Notes under the pieces: model-generated
The model's database searches: none
What the model saw: only the letters and a program-made list of their open reading frames with translations
Told to the model about the DNA's origin: nothing
Made by a program: the position numbers and the translations under genes
From: an uncultured Eubacteriales bacterium
GTDB lineage: Bacteria; Bacillota; Clostridia; Christensenellales; CAG-138
DNA length: 23,020 nucleotides
NCBI GenBank assembly: GCA_900543475.1
Contig: UQRU01000027.1
Coordinates: forward strand, 1 to 23,020
Direction of reading: 5' to 3'
Part shown: one piece after another, positions 1-7,734 of the stretch
Layout of the letters: each line of letters opens with the position of its first letter
Position numbering within the stretch: position 1 is the first letter of the stretch

Positions 1-262
<262 letters not shown>

Positions 263-318
263 AAGCGAAAGAAACTTTATGCAGTTTTCAAGGTATGCAA
301 GGAATTGGATATCTTACC

Positions 319-436
319 ATTCCGGTGGTTAAGCTAAGGGGATCCACCTGTTCCCATCCCGAACACAGAAGTTAAGCCCTTATACGCCGAAAATACTGTG
401 CTGGCGACGGCATGGAAAGATAGGTAGCTGCCGGAT
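319..436 (+). rRNA. rrf: 5S ribosomal RNA
   Basis: The conserved 5S core CCCATCCCGAACACAGAAGTTAAG-type segment is present at about 354-377. The two ends pair (TCCGG at 321-325 with CCGGA at 431-435). The length, about 118 nt, fits bacterial 5S. It lies directly behind 23S in the normal 23S-5S order. Its 3' end overlaps the start of the terminator stem, so the last base is uncertain by one or two. Confidence 0.95.
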
Positions 437-482
437 CCAAAGCAAAAGGCATGGCCAAAGGCCATGCTTTTTGCTTTGGATC
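434..482 (+). terminator. rRNA operon terminator
   Basis: A long hairpin follows the 5S gene. The 23-base arm 434-456 pairs with 460-482 across an AAA loop, with a single G:U position. The 3' arm carries the run of T residues. It begins within the last bases of the 5S gene, so the same structure may help define the 5S 3' end. Confidence 0.85.
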
Positions 483-660
483 TGAAACAATATATTTCTC
501 CCATGCCGGCAAGCCAGCACAGGGTGCTGGCGACACAGCAGAGCCGAGCGCCGCCAGTTTTCATGTGGGATCGTTACCAGCGGGCGCATCTCTTTTTTGG
601 ATGGCCTGGTGCTTTCTCAAAAGTACATGGGAAATGCCCTCTAAAAATGTGGCCAATTTT

Positions 661-698
661 AAGCGTCAGGGCTGGATAGGGCCCTGGCGCTTTCCTTT
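661..698 (+). terminator. Second hairpin downstream of the rRNA operon
   Basis: A 12-bp stem (661-672 with 681-692, one G:T pair) encloses an 8-base loop and is followed by TCCTTT. It may be a back-up terminator for the rRNA operon. On the other strand it lies downstream of deoC, but there it lacks a T run. The rest of 483-781 shows no gene: the short open frames there have no ribosome site or recognisable product. Confidence 0.45.
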
Positions 699-781
699 AA
701 GCAGCAAAAGCTTCGGAACCTTCGTCCCTTCAAGGTGTATGCGTTGCCTGTAAAAAAGGCCTATAAGGCTGGACCCTGACC

Positions 782-1429
782 TTATGCGCCAATGATAGCG
801 CCTGTGGCGCTGGCGCCGATCCGGGTTGCGCCGGCTTCCAGCATGGCAAGGGCTGTGGCGGTATCTCGGATACCGCCGGCGGCTTTTACGCCCATGTCTG
901 GGCCCACGGTTTCCCGCATCAGCCGGATGTCCTCCACCGTGGCGCCGGCGGTGGAAAACCCCGTGGAGGTTTTGACAAAGGCTGCGCCCGCTGCCTTGGC
1001 AGCCAGACAGGCGTTTATTTTTTCTTCCTCGTCGAGCAGGCAGGTCTCGATAATCACCTTGACCGCAGCCTTGCCAGCAGCCTGCACTACGGCGGCGATG
1101 TCCGCCTGTACGCCAGCCCAATCCCCGGCTTTGGCCATGCCGATGTTGATCACCATATCGATCTCCTGGGCCCCTTGTTTTACCGCATCCTCCGTTTCAA
1201 AGGCCTTGGCAGCCGTGGACATGGCCCCAAGGGGGAACCCTACTACGCAGCATACCATAACGCCGCTGCCCGCCAGGGCTTCCTTTGCCGTGGCCGCCCA
1301 GCAGGAATTTACGCATACGCTGGCGGTATGATAGGCTTTTGCCTCCTCGCAAATGCGGAGGATGTCCGCCTTGGTGGCGTTGGCCTTCAGTAATGTATGG
1401 TCGATTTTCTCAGCAAGTTGATAATCCAT
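782..1429 (-). CDS. deoC: Deoxyribose-phosphate aldolase
   Basis: Cytosolic class I aldolase that cleaves 2-deoxyribose-5-phosphate to glyceraldehyde-3-phosphate and acetaldehyde in deoxynucleoside salvage. The 215-residue product has the usual length of the short DeoC form. Schiff-base lysine Lys153 lies in FVKTSTGF, Lys182 in VKAAGGIR and Asp91 in IDMVINIG, the expected catalytic set. The start at 1429 is chosen because GGAGG sits just upstream with good spacing and the protein then begins [15 protein letters not shown], as in the family. A longer open frame reaching 1486 has no ribosome site. The gene stands alone, with no deoA, deoD or pdp beside it. The 5' side is AT-rich. No clear promoter could be assigned. 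Confidence 0.96.
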   Translation of the reverse strand: MDYQLAEKIDHTLLKANATKADILRICEEAKAYHTASVCVNSCWAATAKEALAGSGVMVCCVVGFPLGAMSTAAKAFETEDAVKQGAQEIDMVINIGMAKAGDWAGVQADIAAVVQAAGKAAVKVIIETCLLDEEEKINACLAAKAAGAAFVKTSTGFSTAGATVEDIRLMRETVGPDMGVKAAGGIRDTATALAMLEAGATRIGASATGAIIGA

Positions 1430-1544
1430 AAAAAATCCTCCGTATTCGCCACTTGCGTTTTGTTTCATTTTTATATACGGTATCATAAATCGTATGCCTT
1501 TTCAAGTTCCCCATAGCCAGCCTGCCTGTTAGACCTATCGAAAA

Positions 1545-1573
1545 GGCTGTACCGCCTTATCCGCGATACAGCC
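1545..1573 (-). terminator. Intrinsic terminator behind the peptidase remnant
   Basis: On the minus strand GGCTGTA pairs with TACAGCC, with an inner CGC/GCG, and is followed by TTTT (1541-1544). It lies 18 bases beyond the stop of the decayed peptidase gene, so it is probably that gene's original terminator. Confidence 0.6.
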
Positions 1574-1590
1574 CCTTGCAGCTTTGTGGA

Positions 1591-1866
1591 TCATGAATGA
1601 AAATAACCTAAGACCAGGTCAAACGCTGTTTTTTGGCTGGGACACAGGCTGCTAAGCAGGATATATTCCTCCCGGGTGTGGGTGCCCTCCCCCAAATAGC
1701 AGCCTGTGCTGATCGCTGGAATGCCTACGGACAAGGGAATATTGCCGGCTAAGCCCCGCAAAGAGCGCTAGCCCTTATTTATGGGCAACCCGTGGGCCAG
1801 GATAGGTTTGCCTATGCTTAACTCTATTGGGACGGCGGATGCACCCGACTGTCCTACTGGCTGACC
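1591..1866 (-). pseudogene. M20-family metallopeptidase, C-terminal remnant
   Basis: Translation of the minus strand ending at the TGA at 1591-1593 gives a typical C-terminal end of an M20-type peptidase: GLAGNIPLSVGIPAISTG, then GEGTHTREEY. These match the family's 'StDaNiPlslGiPai.iG ... g.HtleE' segment. The same frame has a TAG at 1768-1770, inside conserved sequence, and another at 1867-1869. No N-terminal zinc-binding domain can be found upstream. The gene is therefore truncated and broken by stop codons. Which peptidase it was (tripeptidase, dipeptidase or amidohydrolase-like) cannot be told. Confidence 0.7.
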
Positions 1867-2182
1867 CTATTGCAGATTCAGCATCCCTACTGGCATGCCT
1901 ATATGCGGTGGAGAATGTCAATTGGTTCCTGAGCCGGTTCTCCTATCTTACGCCAGCGAAGATTTCTAAGTATATATACGGCATTGCCCTCACCCTGTTG
2001 GTGTTTGAGGCAGGCTGCCGTTCCATGGGGTGGGACATGCTCACCATTGGCGTGGGTACGATCCTGTATGCCCTCTTTTGGCGGCAGCCTATGGTATACC
2101 CTATTTAAGCTATGCACAGTCATCGCGTAGATTACCATGACCACCGAGGGGATTTCGGGGCCCCAGCCATTCGCCTGTAACA
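1867..2182. other. Decayed non-coding stretch
   Basis: This stretch lies between the peptidase and regulator remnants. An open frame on the plus strand (1827-2108) encodes two hydrophobic segments (about YIYGIALTLLVFEAG and MLTIGVGTILYALF), so it might be the remnant of a membrane protein such as a transporter. It has no convincing ribosome site, and its first part overlaps the antisense peptidase remnant. No intact gene is supported. Confidence 0.35.
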
Positions 2183-2476
2183 GTGGAATTCATGTTCGTC
2201 CTATTCGGCATTCTGTACTGGGGAGTTCTTTATGGCTCTATTAACGCGGCAAAGAATAAGCTGCTATCCCATTTCCTTACCTCCATAAAAGGGGAATTGG
2301 AGGCCCAACGGTCGCAGCTGTTGTTGCGGCAAACGGACATAATGGAAATGCTAGAGGATCACGTGCGCATTTACGAAGCAATTTTGAATAAAGACCCGGT
2401 GGCTGCCATACAAGCCATGACAAACCATCTGCAACATACATACGCTACCATACTCGCCAACCAGAAAGCTAAATAA
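2183..2476 (+). pseudogene. GntR-family (FCD domain) regulator, C-terminal remnant
   Basis: The segment from about residue 20 onward (SINAAKNKLLSHFL, then EDHVRIYEAILNKDP and AIQAMTNHL) resembles the last helices of the FCD ligand-binding domain of FadR/GntR-type regulators (dH..iy.AI...D...A...m..Hl). Only about 80 residues of the usual 220 or more remain. The winged-helix DNA-binding domain is missing and no upstream frame supplies it. It lies 23 bases before the Rid gene, suggesting a former regulator-Rid-peptidase locus. It probably has no DNA-binding activity. A short stand-alone protein cannot be ruled out. Confidence 0.5.
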
Positions 2477-2499
2477 AGAATAAGAATGGGAGAATTACC

Positions 2500-2862
2500 A
2501 TGATCCATCGGTATTGCGGAAATGAACGGATGCATCAAGTCGTTGCATATAATGGGCTCCTATTTTTAAGCGGGCAAACCTTTCCCAGCGGGGAGACCAT
2601 TGAAGCGCAAGGGGAAGGCGTCCTACAAAAAATAGACAAGCTCCTTATAGAGCATGGGTCGGATAAAGACCATATCCTCTCGGTATGCGTCTATCTAAGG
2701 GATATGGCGCTGTTTTCCCGGTTTAATGCGGTATACGATCAATGGGTGTCCAAGGGGAACCAACCTACCCGTTGCTGCATAGAAGCGCGCATGGCTACGG
2801 AAAAACACCTGGTAGAAATCGTGGTCATCGCTGCGCAAAAGGAAGAGGCGGCCCATAATTAA
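2500..2862 (+). CDS. Rid-family (RidA/YjgF-like) protein
   Basis: The 120-residue protein has the length and pattern of the Rid family (YjgF/YER057c/UK114), small trimeric cytosolic proteins, of which RidA hydrolyses reactive enamine/imine intermediates from PLP enzymes. Visible family features are YNGLLFLSGQ near the N-terminus and PTRCCIEARMA near the C-terminus, where the arginine after PT aligns with the substrate-binding arginine of RidA. The start at 2500 has GGGAGA eight bases upstream. It is the only apparently intact gene in an otherwise decayed AT-rich stretch with peptidase and regulator remnants. Rid subfamily members often sit in catabolic operons, so it may have served that lost pathway. 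Subfamily is uncertain. Confidence 0.85.
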   Translation: MIHRYCGNERMHQVVAYNGLLFLSGQTFPSGETIEAQGEGVLQKIDKLLIEHGSDKDHILSVCVYLRDMALFSRFNAVYDQWVSKGNQPTRCCIEARMATEKHLVEIVVIAAQKEEAAHN

Positions 2863-3100
2863 ATAGGCTGGGCGTTCCTATACGGGGCGGTAAGGCATTT
2901 TTTCAGGGCTTACCAGAGGGAAAAGGGATCTATAGAGATATAATATGGATGCAACTTTACCTACTGGTAAGTCTTATATATACACGAAAAAAGGGGAAAA
3001 CCAAGGCAAGGCGTTCCGGTGACGGCCCATAGGTAAACCCGGCTAATATGGAGACTGGCGTGGGAAAGGGATGCATTTGCAGAACTGTATATATAGAAAA

Positions 3101-3136
3101 AGCGTTCAAAATCAAACAGATTTTGAACGCTTTTTT
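3101..3136 (-). terminator. Terminator of the tRNA-Met operon
   Basis: A perfect 13-bp stem (3101-3113 with 3119-3131) has a 5-base loop and T runs on both strands, so it can work in both directions. It follows the tRNA directly on the minus strand. The preceding gap 2863-3100 is AT-rich, with an 8-bp inverted repeat (2909-2916/2964-2971) and no supported gene. Confidence 0.88.
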
Positions 3137-3212
3137 GGTAGCGGCGATGTGACTCGAACACATGACACTCCGGGTATGAACCGAATGCTCTAGCCAACTG
3201 AGCTACGCCGCC
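3136..3212 (-). tRNA. tRNA-Met (CAT), elongator
   Basis: Reading the minus strand, a full cloverleaf can be drawn. The acceptor GGCGGCG pairs with CGCCGCT (one G:T). The D arm is GCTC/GAGC. The anticodon arm is TTCGG-TTCATAC-CCGGA with anticodon CAT, and the T arm is ATGTG-TTCGAGT-CACAT. The 3' CCA is encoded. The first acceptor pair is formed, which separates it from the neighbouring initiator. A CAT tRNA whose C34 is modified to lysidine would read Ile AUA; this cannot be excluded from the primary sequence, although the body looks like Met. Confidence 0.93.
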
Positions 3213-3238
3213 AAATATGGCGCCGGTGGGCAACCAAA

Positions 3239-3314
<76 letters not shown>

Positions 3315-3352
3315 GCGGAAATAAGGGACAGGTCACCCACACGGCACGTAAT

Positions 3353-3382
3353 ATCATAGCACAAGGATAGAGCCATTGTCAA
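3353..3382 (-). promoter_or_regulatory. Sigma-70-type promoter of the tRNA-Met pair
   Basis: On the minus strand, TTGACA (3377-3382) and TATGAT (3353-3358) are separated by 18 bases, about 40 bases upstream of tRNA-fMet. Both hexamers are close to consensus. Confidence 0.75.
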
Positions 3383-3446
3383 GGGGTATTTTGTGGGGGA
3401 TGGGAAGTAGACCGGGGGCGCGTTTTGCGATTTTCGCTCCCCGTCC

Positions 3447-3475
3447 TTGCAAAACCACGGGCAATGGGATACAAT
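3447..3475 (+). promoter_or_regulatory. Putative pckA promoter
   Basis: TTGCAA (3447-3452), a 17-base spacer and TACAAT (3470-3475) lie about 83 bases upstream of the pckA start. The region between has no obvious terminator, so no leader attenuation is proposed. Confidence 0.6.
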
Positions 3476-3558
3476 GATATACGAGAGAATCTGCGGGCTT
3501 TAGGCATAATTTGAAGCCTCCGCCTGTTGGTAATTGCAATTGTGAAAGGAGAAACGAC

Positions 3559-5133
3559 ATGAAGGCTTATGTAGAATCCCTTGGTATTATCGCCCCGAAG
3601 GCGGTTTACCGTAATCTTACACCCGCGCAGCTCACCGAGCGCGCGGTGGCCCGGGGTGAAGGCACCCTTTCCAGCACTGGCGCTCTGGTTGTGACCACCG
3701 GCAAATATACCGGCCGCTCTCCTGACGACCGCTTTGTGGTGGACGTGCCCTCCATTCATGACGATATCGATTGGGGCAAGGTCAACGTGCCCATTTCCCC
3801 TGAAAAGTTCGATAACATCTATAACAAAATGACCGCGTACCTCCAGGGCCGGGAGATCTTTATCTTCGATGGCTTTGCCGGCGCAGACCCCAAGTATGCC
3901 CTTTCCGTCCGGGTGGTGAACGAGCTGGCCAGCCAGAATATGTTCATGCACCAGCTGTTGCTCCGCCCCACCAAGGAGCAGCTGGACGCTTTTGTCCCCG
4001 GCTTCACCATCATTGCCGCCCCCGGCTTCAAGTGCATCCCCGAGGTGGACGGCGTCCATAGCGAAGCTGCCATCCTGGTGAACTTCGATAAGCGGATGGT
4101 CCTCATCGCCGGCAGCCAGTACGCGGGCGAGATCAAGAAGAGCGTCTTCTCCGTCATGAACTACCTGCTCCCCAAGGCCGGCGTGCTTTCCATGCACTGC
4201 TCCGCCAACGTGGGCCCCGATGGGGATTCCGCCCTGTTCTTCGGCCTCTCCGGCACCGGTAAGACCACCCTCTCCGCCGACCCCAACCGCGGCCTGATCG
4301 GCGACGACGAGCACGGCTGGAGCGACAACGGCATCTTTAACGTGGAAGGCGGCTGCTATGCCAAGTGCATCAACCTCTCCCACGAAAACGAGCCCCAGAT
4401 CTGGGAGGCCATCAAGTTCGGCTCCCTGGTGGAGAACGTCATCATGGACCCCGAGACCCGGGAGTTCGATTTCGCCGATAGCAGCCTTACCGAGAATACC
4501 CGGGTAGGCTATCCTGTGGATTACATCCCCAATTGCGTCATCCCCGGCGTGGCCGGCCATCCCAAGACCGTGGTCTTCCTCACCGCCGATGCTTTTGGCG
4601 TCATCCCCCCCATCTCCAAGCTGGATAAAAACCAGGCCATGTATCACTTCGTCTCCGGTTATACCTCCAAGCTGGCCGGCACGGAGCGGGGGATCGTAGA
4701 GCCTCAGACCACCTTCTCCACCTGCTTCGGCGCTCCCTTCCTGCCCCTAGATCCCTCCGTGTACGCCGAGATGCTGGGTAAGAAGATCGAGGAGCATGAT
4801 TCCAACGTATACCTGGTAAATACCGGTTGGGCCGGCGGCAAGTACGGCGTTGGCAGCCGGATGAAGCTCAAGTATACCCGGGCTATGGTCACCGCCGCCC
4901 TCAACGGCGAGCTGGAAAAGTCCGAGTTTGAGCTGGATCCCATCTTCAACGTGATGGTGCCCAAGACCTGCCCCAATGTGCCTGATGAATTCCTGAACCA
5001 GCGGGCCATGTGGAAGAACGATGCCGAATACGAAGCCACCGCCAAGGATCTGGCCGCCCGCTTCGTCAAGAACTTCAAGAAGTACAGCCATATGCCCGCC
5101 CACATCGTGGAGGCCGGCCCCAAGGCCGAGTAA
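3559..5133 (+). CDS. pckA: Phosphoenolpyruvate carboxykinase (ATP)
   Basis: Interconverts oxaloacetate + ATP and PEP + ADP + CO2 in the cytosol. In fermentative Clostridia it often runs in the PEP-carboxylating direction, but the sequence does not show direction. The 524 residues match the ATP-type family. Arg53 in TGRSPDDR binds substrate. The P-loop GLSGTGKTT spans 229-237, and the kinase-2 metal-binding segment GDDEHGWSD starts at about 248. ENTRVGYPV and [15 protein letters not shown] are conserved further on. The start at 3559 follows AAAGGAG by seven bases and gives [10 protein letters not shown]; the upstream in-frame ATG at 3511 has no ribosome site. It appears monocistronic with its own promoter, followed by a structured GC-rich repeat. 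Confidence 0.98.
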   Translation: MKAYVESLGIIAPKAVYRNLTPAQLTERAVARGEGTLSSTGALVVTTGKYTGRSPDDRFVVDVPSIHDDIDWGKVNVPISPEKFDNIYNKMTAYLQGREIFIFDGFAGADPKYALSVRVVNELASQNMFMHQLLLRPTKEQLDAFVPGFTIIAAPGFKCIPEVDGVHSEAAILVNFDKRMVLIAGSQYAGEIKKSVFSVMNYLLPKAGVLSMHCSANVGPDGDSALFFGLSGTGKTTLSADPNRGLIGDDEHGWSDNGIFNVEGGCYAKCINLSHENEPQIWEAIKFGSLVENVIMDPETREFDFADSSLTENTRVGYPVDYIPNCVIPGVAGHPKTVVFLTADAFGVIPPISKLDKNQAMYHFVSGYTSKLAGTERGIVEPQTTFSTCFGAPFLPLDPSVYAEMLGKKIEEHDSNVYLVNTGWAGGKYGVGSRMKLKYTRAMVTAALNGELEKSEFELDPIFNVMVPKTCPNVPDEFLNQRAMWKNDAEYEATAKDLAARFVKNFKKYSHMPAHIVEAGPKAE

Positions 5134-5182
5134 AGGCTGCTTGCGCACTGCATTTGCTCCGCGGCTGTGCAGGCGGGATGGC

Positions 5183-5203
5183 TGCGGGGGCTTTGCCCCC
5201 GCA
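5183..5203 (+). terminator. Hairpin downstream of pckA
   Basis: A perfect 9-bp GC-rich stem, TGCGGGGGC/GCCCCCGCA with loop TTT, starts 49 bases after the pckA stop. It lacks a clean T run. A second near-palindrome, CCCGCTTTTT/AAAAAGCGGG, follows at about 5210-5230 and includes the T-rich segment. Together they probably end pckA transcription. Confidence 0.5.
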
Positions 5204-5316
5204 CCCCCACCCGCTTTTTGAAAAAGCGGGGGAAAACAGCCTTGTGGCTTTTGGAACAACAGAAGGGTTTTTGCCGGCGAGCCGCCCATCGGGGGCGGCT
5301 CGCTTGGTTTCTTGCA
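5195..5316. repeat. Structured intergenic repeat, copy A
   Basis: This 122-base segment aligns with 22722-22847. Both contain GCCCCC..CCCC, GCTTTT-GAAAAA-AGCGGGG-GAAAAC, a CCGGCG block and TTGCA at the end. Between them is a stem-loop whose loop CATCGGG is identical while its arms differ in a paired way: GAGCCGCC/GGCGGCTC here, GGGCCGCT/AGCGGCCC in the other copy. No protein-coding frame is shared in a convincing way. Confidence 0.65.
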
Positions 5317-5345
5317 GGGGGATTCCGTAGCCCCGGCCCTTTTAG

Positions 5346-5497
5346 AAAAACCGAGCCCTGCGGGGGGGCGGCGGGGGCGCGTAGCGCCCACAAAGCCCCG
5401 GGGGCCGTTGGCCCCCGGGGCTTTGGTTTTGCCGGCCGGGGGGCCGAAGGCCCTCGGCCGGCAAAACGCCGCCGCCCCCCCGCTGGGCTCGGTTTTT
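5346..5497. repeat. Large GC-rich inverted repeat with nested hairpins
   Basis: An outer stem of about 28 pairs joins AAAAACCGAGCCC.. (from 5346) to ..GGGCTCGGTTTTT (to 5497). Inside it are three further hairpins: GGGCGCGTAGCGCCC (about 5374-5388), a 15-bp stem around 5391-5423, and GCCGGCC..GGCCGGC (about 5431-5463). It sits between the convergent ends of pckA and the CAT-like gene, so it may stop transcription from both sides. The outer arms end in A/T runs, as expected for a bidirectional terminator. The 404-base gap 5134-5537 holds only these repeats. Confidence 0.6.
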
Positions 5498-5537
5498 ACC
5501 AGGCGAAAGAGCCGTCCCGAGAAAAAGGCCCCGGGCC

Positions 5538-6164
5538 TTAGCCGGGGAAGGCAAGGATGGCCTGGTTCAGCCGGTCCAGGAATTGGGCGATGTGATAGCC
5601 GTCGCAAACCGCGTGGTGGATCTGGATGGCAAGGGGGATGGTGACCTTGCCTTCCTGGCGGGATGCTTGTCCCAGTGTAAAGATAGGCAGCATGTACATG
5701 CCGGGATCGTATACGTTGATGTTGAAGCCGGAAAAGTCCGTCCAGGGAAGCATGGATACGTCAAAGGTGTTGCCGGGCCGGCCGGGCTTGGGGGACAGGC
5801 AGGCGGCCTGGGCGTATTGGGCCAGGTCCGCCTCATAGGCCTGGAGAAAGGCGGGATAGCTGGCCTGCCAGGGGGTCCAGATGCAGGAGAAGGTTTCCGT
5901 CGCCTTGTGGAAGACCGTATAGGAAGGGTGCATGTGGTCGTAGATCCCCAGGCCGGTTTCCGGGGTGTAGGCGGTGCGAAAGGGCTCCAGGCCGTTGACC
6001 GTTTTCGTCAGCAGCCAGAGCAGGGCGGGATAGAGCCGGCGCCCCTGGAGGGGGGTAATATCCAGCGGGGTGGTGAGGGAATAGGTGCAGCGCACGTCGT
6101 TTGTAAAATGCAGATAGTATTCCCGGCGAGGCCAGGTTTCCAGATCGATGGGGTGAAAGGCCAT
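5538..6164 (-). CDS. Chloramphenicol acetyltransferase-like (CatA family) protein
   Basis: A cytosolic trimeric acyltransferase of the CAT fold. Family members move acetyl from acetyl-CoA to the 3-hydroxyl of chloramphenicol. The 208 residues match the CatA length. The N-terminal FHPIDLETWPRREYY matches the family start. The catalytic motif HHAVCDG is intact, with His184 as general base and Asp188. Ser137 and Trp141 in VSMLPW fit the conserved S-x-x-P-W element near the active site. The start at 6164 has GAGGT ten bases upstream. It sits alone between pckA and purB with no mobile-element genes at its edges. Base composition is like its neighbours, so recent transfer is not obvious. Many chromosomal CAT-like proteins in this phylum have unproven activity, so resistance is possible but not shown. 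Confidence 0.85.
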   Translation of the reverse strand: MAFHPIDLETWPRREYYLHFTNDVRCTYSLTTPLDITPLQGRRLYPALLWLLTKTVNGLEPFRTAYTPETGLGIYDHMHPSYTVFHKATETFSCIWTPWQASYPAFLQAYEADLAQYAQAACLSPKPGRPGNTFDVSMLPWTDFSGFNINVYDPGMYMLPIFTLGQASRQEGKVTIPLAIQIHHAVCDGYHIAQFLDRLNQAILAFPG

Positions 6165-6245
6165 AGATGTTACCTCGAAGAAAGGAGATGCAGGGAGCGG
6201 GGATGCGTACGCCGGGCGAAGGCGCCCGTGGTAAGGAGAGGGAAA

Positions 6246-6278
6246 GGGGCCAAAGGCAACGCTTTGGCCCCGGTTTTT
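6246..6278 (-). terminator. Terminator downstream of purB
   Basis: A 10-bp stem GGGGCCAAAG/CTTTGGCCCC (6246-6255 with 6262-6271) starts about 30 bases beyond the purB stop on the minus strand. The minus-strand tail is TTTCCC. The plus-strand tail is GGTTTTT, so it could also stop readthrough from the other direction. Confidence 0.6.
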
Positions 6279-6300
6279 CGGCGGGAACGGGAGGGCGCGG

Positions 6301-7716
6301 TTATAGGGTGATGGCCTCCATGTCCGCGGCGCCTTCCAGCATGGGCTGAATGCGGGCCAGGAAGGCGTCCACCTGCTCCGGGGATCTGCCCACGAAGGCG
6401 GCCGGATCCAGGATGGCCTCCATGTCCTGGGCGGACAGGGGGAAGGCCGGATCGTCGGCCAGACGTTGTAATAGGTCGTTGGGCTGGCCTTCCTTTACGG
6501 CGGCGGCAGCGGCCATGGAATGGACCCGGATCACCTCGTGCAGGGCCTGGCGGTCGCCGCCCTGCTTTACGGCTTCCATCAGGAGGTTTTCCGTGGCGGC
6601 AAAGGGCAGGTATTCCCCCATGGCCCGGCGGATCACAGCCTGGTGCACCACCAGGCCGGAAGCCACGTTGTAATAGAGGCGCAGGATGGCGTCCGTGGCC
6701 AGGAAGGCCTCGGGCAGGGAAAGCCGCCGGTTGGCGGAATCGTCCAGGGTGCGCTCAAACCACTGGGCGGAGGCGGTCATGGGGCCGTTGAGGGCGTCCG
6801 CCATGACGAAGCGGGCCAGGCCGCAGATCCGCTCGGAACGCATGGGGTTCCGCTTATAGGCCATGGCGGAGGAACCCACCTGATGGTCGGCAAAGGGCTC
6901 CTCGATCTGGCCCTCGTGCTGCAGGAGGCGGATATCCCCGGCAAAGCGGTAGGCGCTTTGGGCGATGGAGGATAGAAGGGCCAGGATGCGGCTATCCGCC
7001 TTGCGGGGATAGGTCTGGCCGCATACGGGATAGCAGGCGTCAAAGCCAAAGGCCTGGGCCAGCATGGCGTTCATTTGGTCGATCTTCTGGGTATCCCCGT
7101 CAAAGAGCTCTAGAAAGCTGGCTTCCGTGCCGGTGGTGCCCCGGCAGCCCAGGAACCGCAATCCCTGGCGGACGTCTTGCAATTCCTCCAGGTCCAGCAT
7201 CAGGTCCTGCATCCACAGGCAGGCCCGCTTGCCTACAGTCACCGGCTGGGCGGGCTGAAAGTGGGTATAGCCTGGGGTGGCCAGGTCCCGGTAGCGGCGG
7301 GCAAAGTCTGAAAGGGCGCAAAGCACCGCCTTGATCTGGCCTTCCAGCAGGTTCAGGGCGTCCCGGTAGAGGATCAGGTCCGCGTTGTCCGTCACATAGC
7401 AGCTGGTGGCCCCCAGGTGGATGATGCCGGCAGCCTGGGGGCAGCGGGCGCCAAATTCATGGATATGGGCCATCACGTCGTGGCGCACCTCCCGCTCCCG
7501 GGCGGCCACGGCCACATAGTCGATGGGGTCCTCCGCGTGGGCCAGCAGGGCTTCCGCCTGGGCCTGGGTCACGGGCAGGCCCAGTTCATATTGCGCCCGG
7601 GCCAGCTGGGCCCATAGCTTGCGCCACAGGCCATAGCGGGAATCCGGGGAAAACAGGGCCTGCATGGCCTTGGAGGCATAGCGGCCGGAAAGGGGGCTTT
7701 CATAGCGGTCCTTCAT
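6301..7716 (-). CDS. purB: Adenylosuccinate lyase
   Basis: Cytosolic homotetramer of the fumarase/aspartase superfamily. It splits adenylosuccinate to AMP + fumarate and also SAICAR to AICAR in purine synthesis. At 471 residues it is the usual length. The superfamily signature GSSAMAYKRNPM lies at 281-292 with the mobile-loop serine Ser282. YTHFQPAQP carries the conserved His152, and HLGATS starts at 100. The start at 7716 has AAAGGTG upstream at good spacing. purB follows purA by 18 bases on the same strand, so the pair is an operon that turns IMP into AMP. A terminator-like hairpin lies just downstream. Confidence 0.97.
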   Translation of the reverse strand: MKDRYESPLSGRYASKAMQALFSPDSRYGLWRKLWAQLARAQYELGLPVTQAQAEALLAHAEDPIDYVAVAAREREVRHDVMAHIHEFGARCPQAAGIIHLGATSCYVTDNADLILYRDALNLLEGQIKAVLCALSDFARRYRDLATPGYTHFQPAQPVTVGKRACLWMQDLMLDLEELQDVRQGLRFLGCRGTTGTEASFLELFDGDTQKIDQMNAMLAQAFGFDACYPVCGQTYPRKADSRILALLSSIAQSAYRFAGDIRLLQHEGQIEEPFADHQVGSSAMAYKRNPMRSERICGLARFVMADALNGPMTASAQWFERTLDDSANRRLSLPEAFLATDAILRLYYNVASGLVVHQAVIRRAMGEYLPFAATENLLMEAVKQGGDRQALHEVIRVHSMAAAAAVKEGQPNDLLQRLADDPAFPLSAQDMEAILDPAAFVGRSPEQVDAFLARIQPMLEGAADMEAITL

Positions 7717-7734
7717 GGCAAGGGCACCTTTCGT

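Noticed and set aside
3379..4647. Long open frame antisense to pckA (about 420 codons)
   Set aside because: Shadow frame created by GC-rich codon use in pckA; low-complexity Gly/Ala/His composition, no ribosome site and no recognisable domain.
4747..5607. Open frame running through the pckA 3' end and the GC-rich repeats, and a similar one at 22460-22960
   Set aside because: The similarity between the two translations comes from the shared DNA repeat, not from a conserved protein; both are Pro/Gly/Arg-rich with no start signal.
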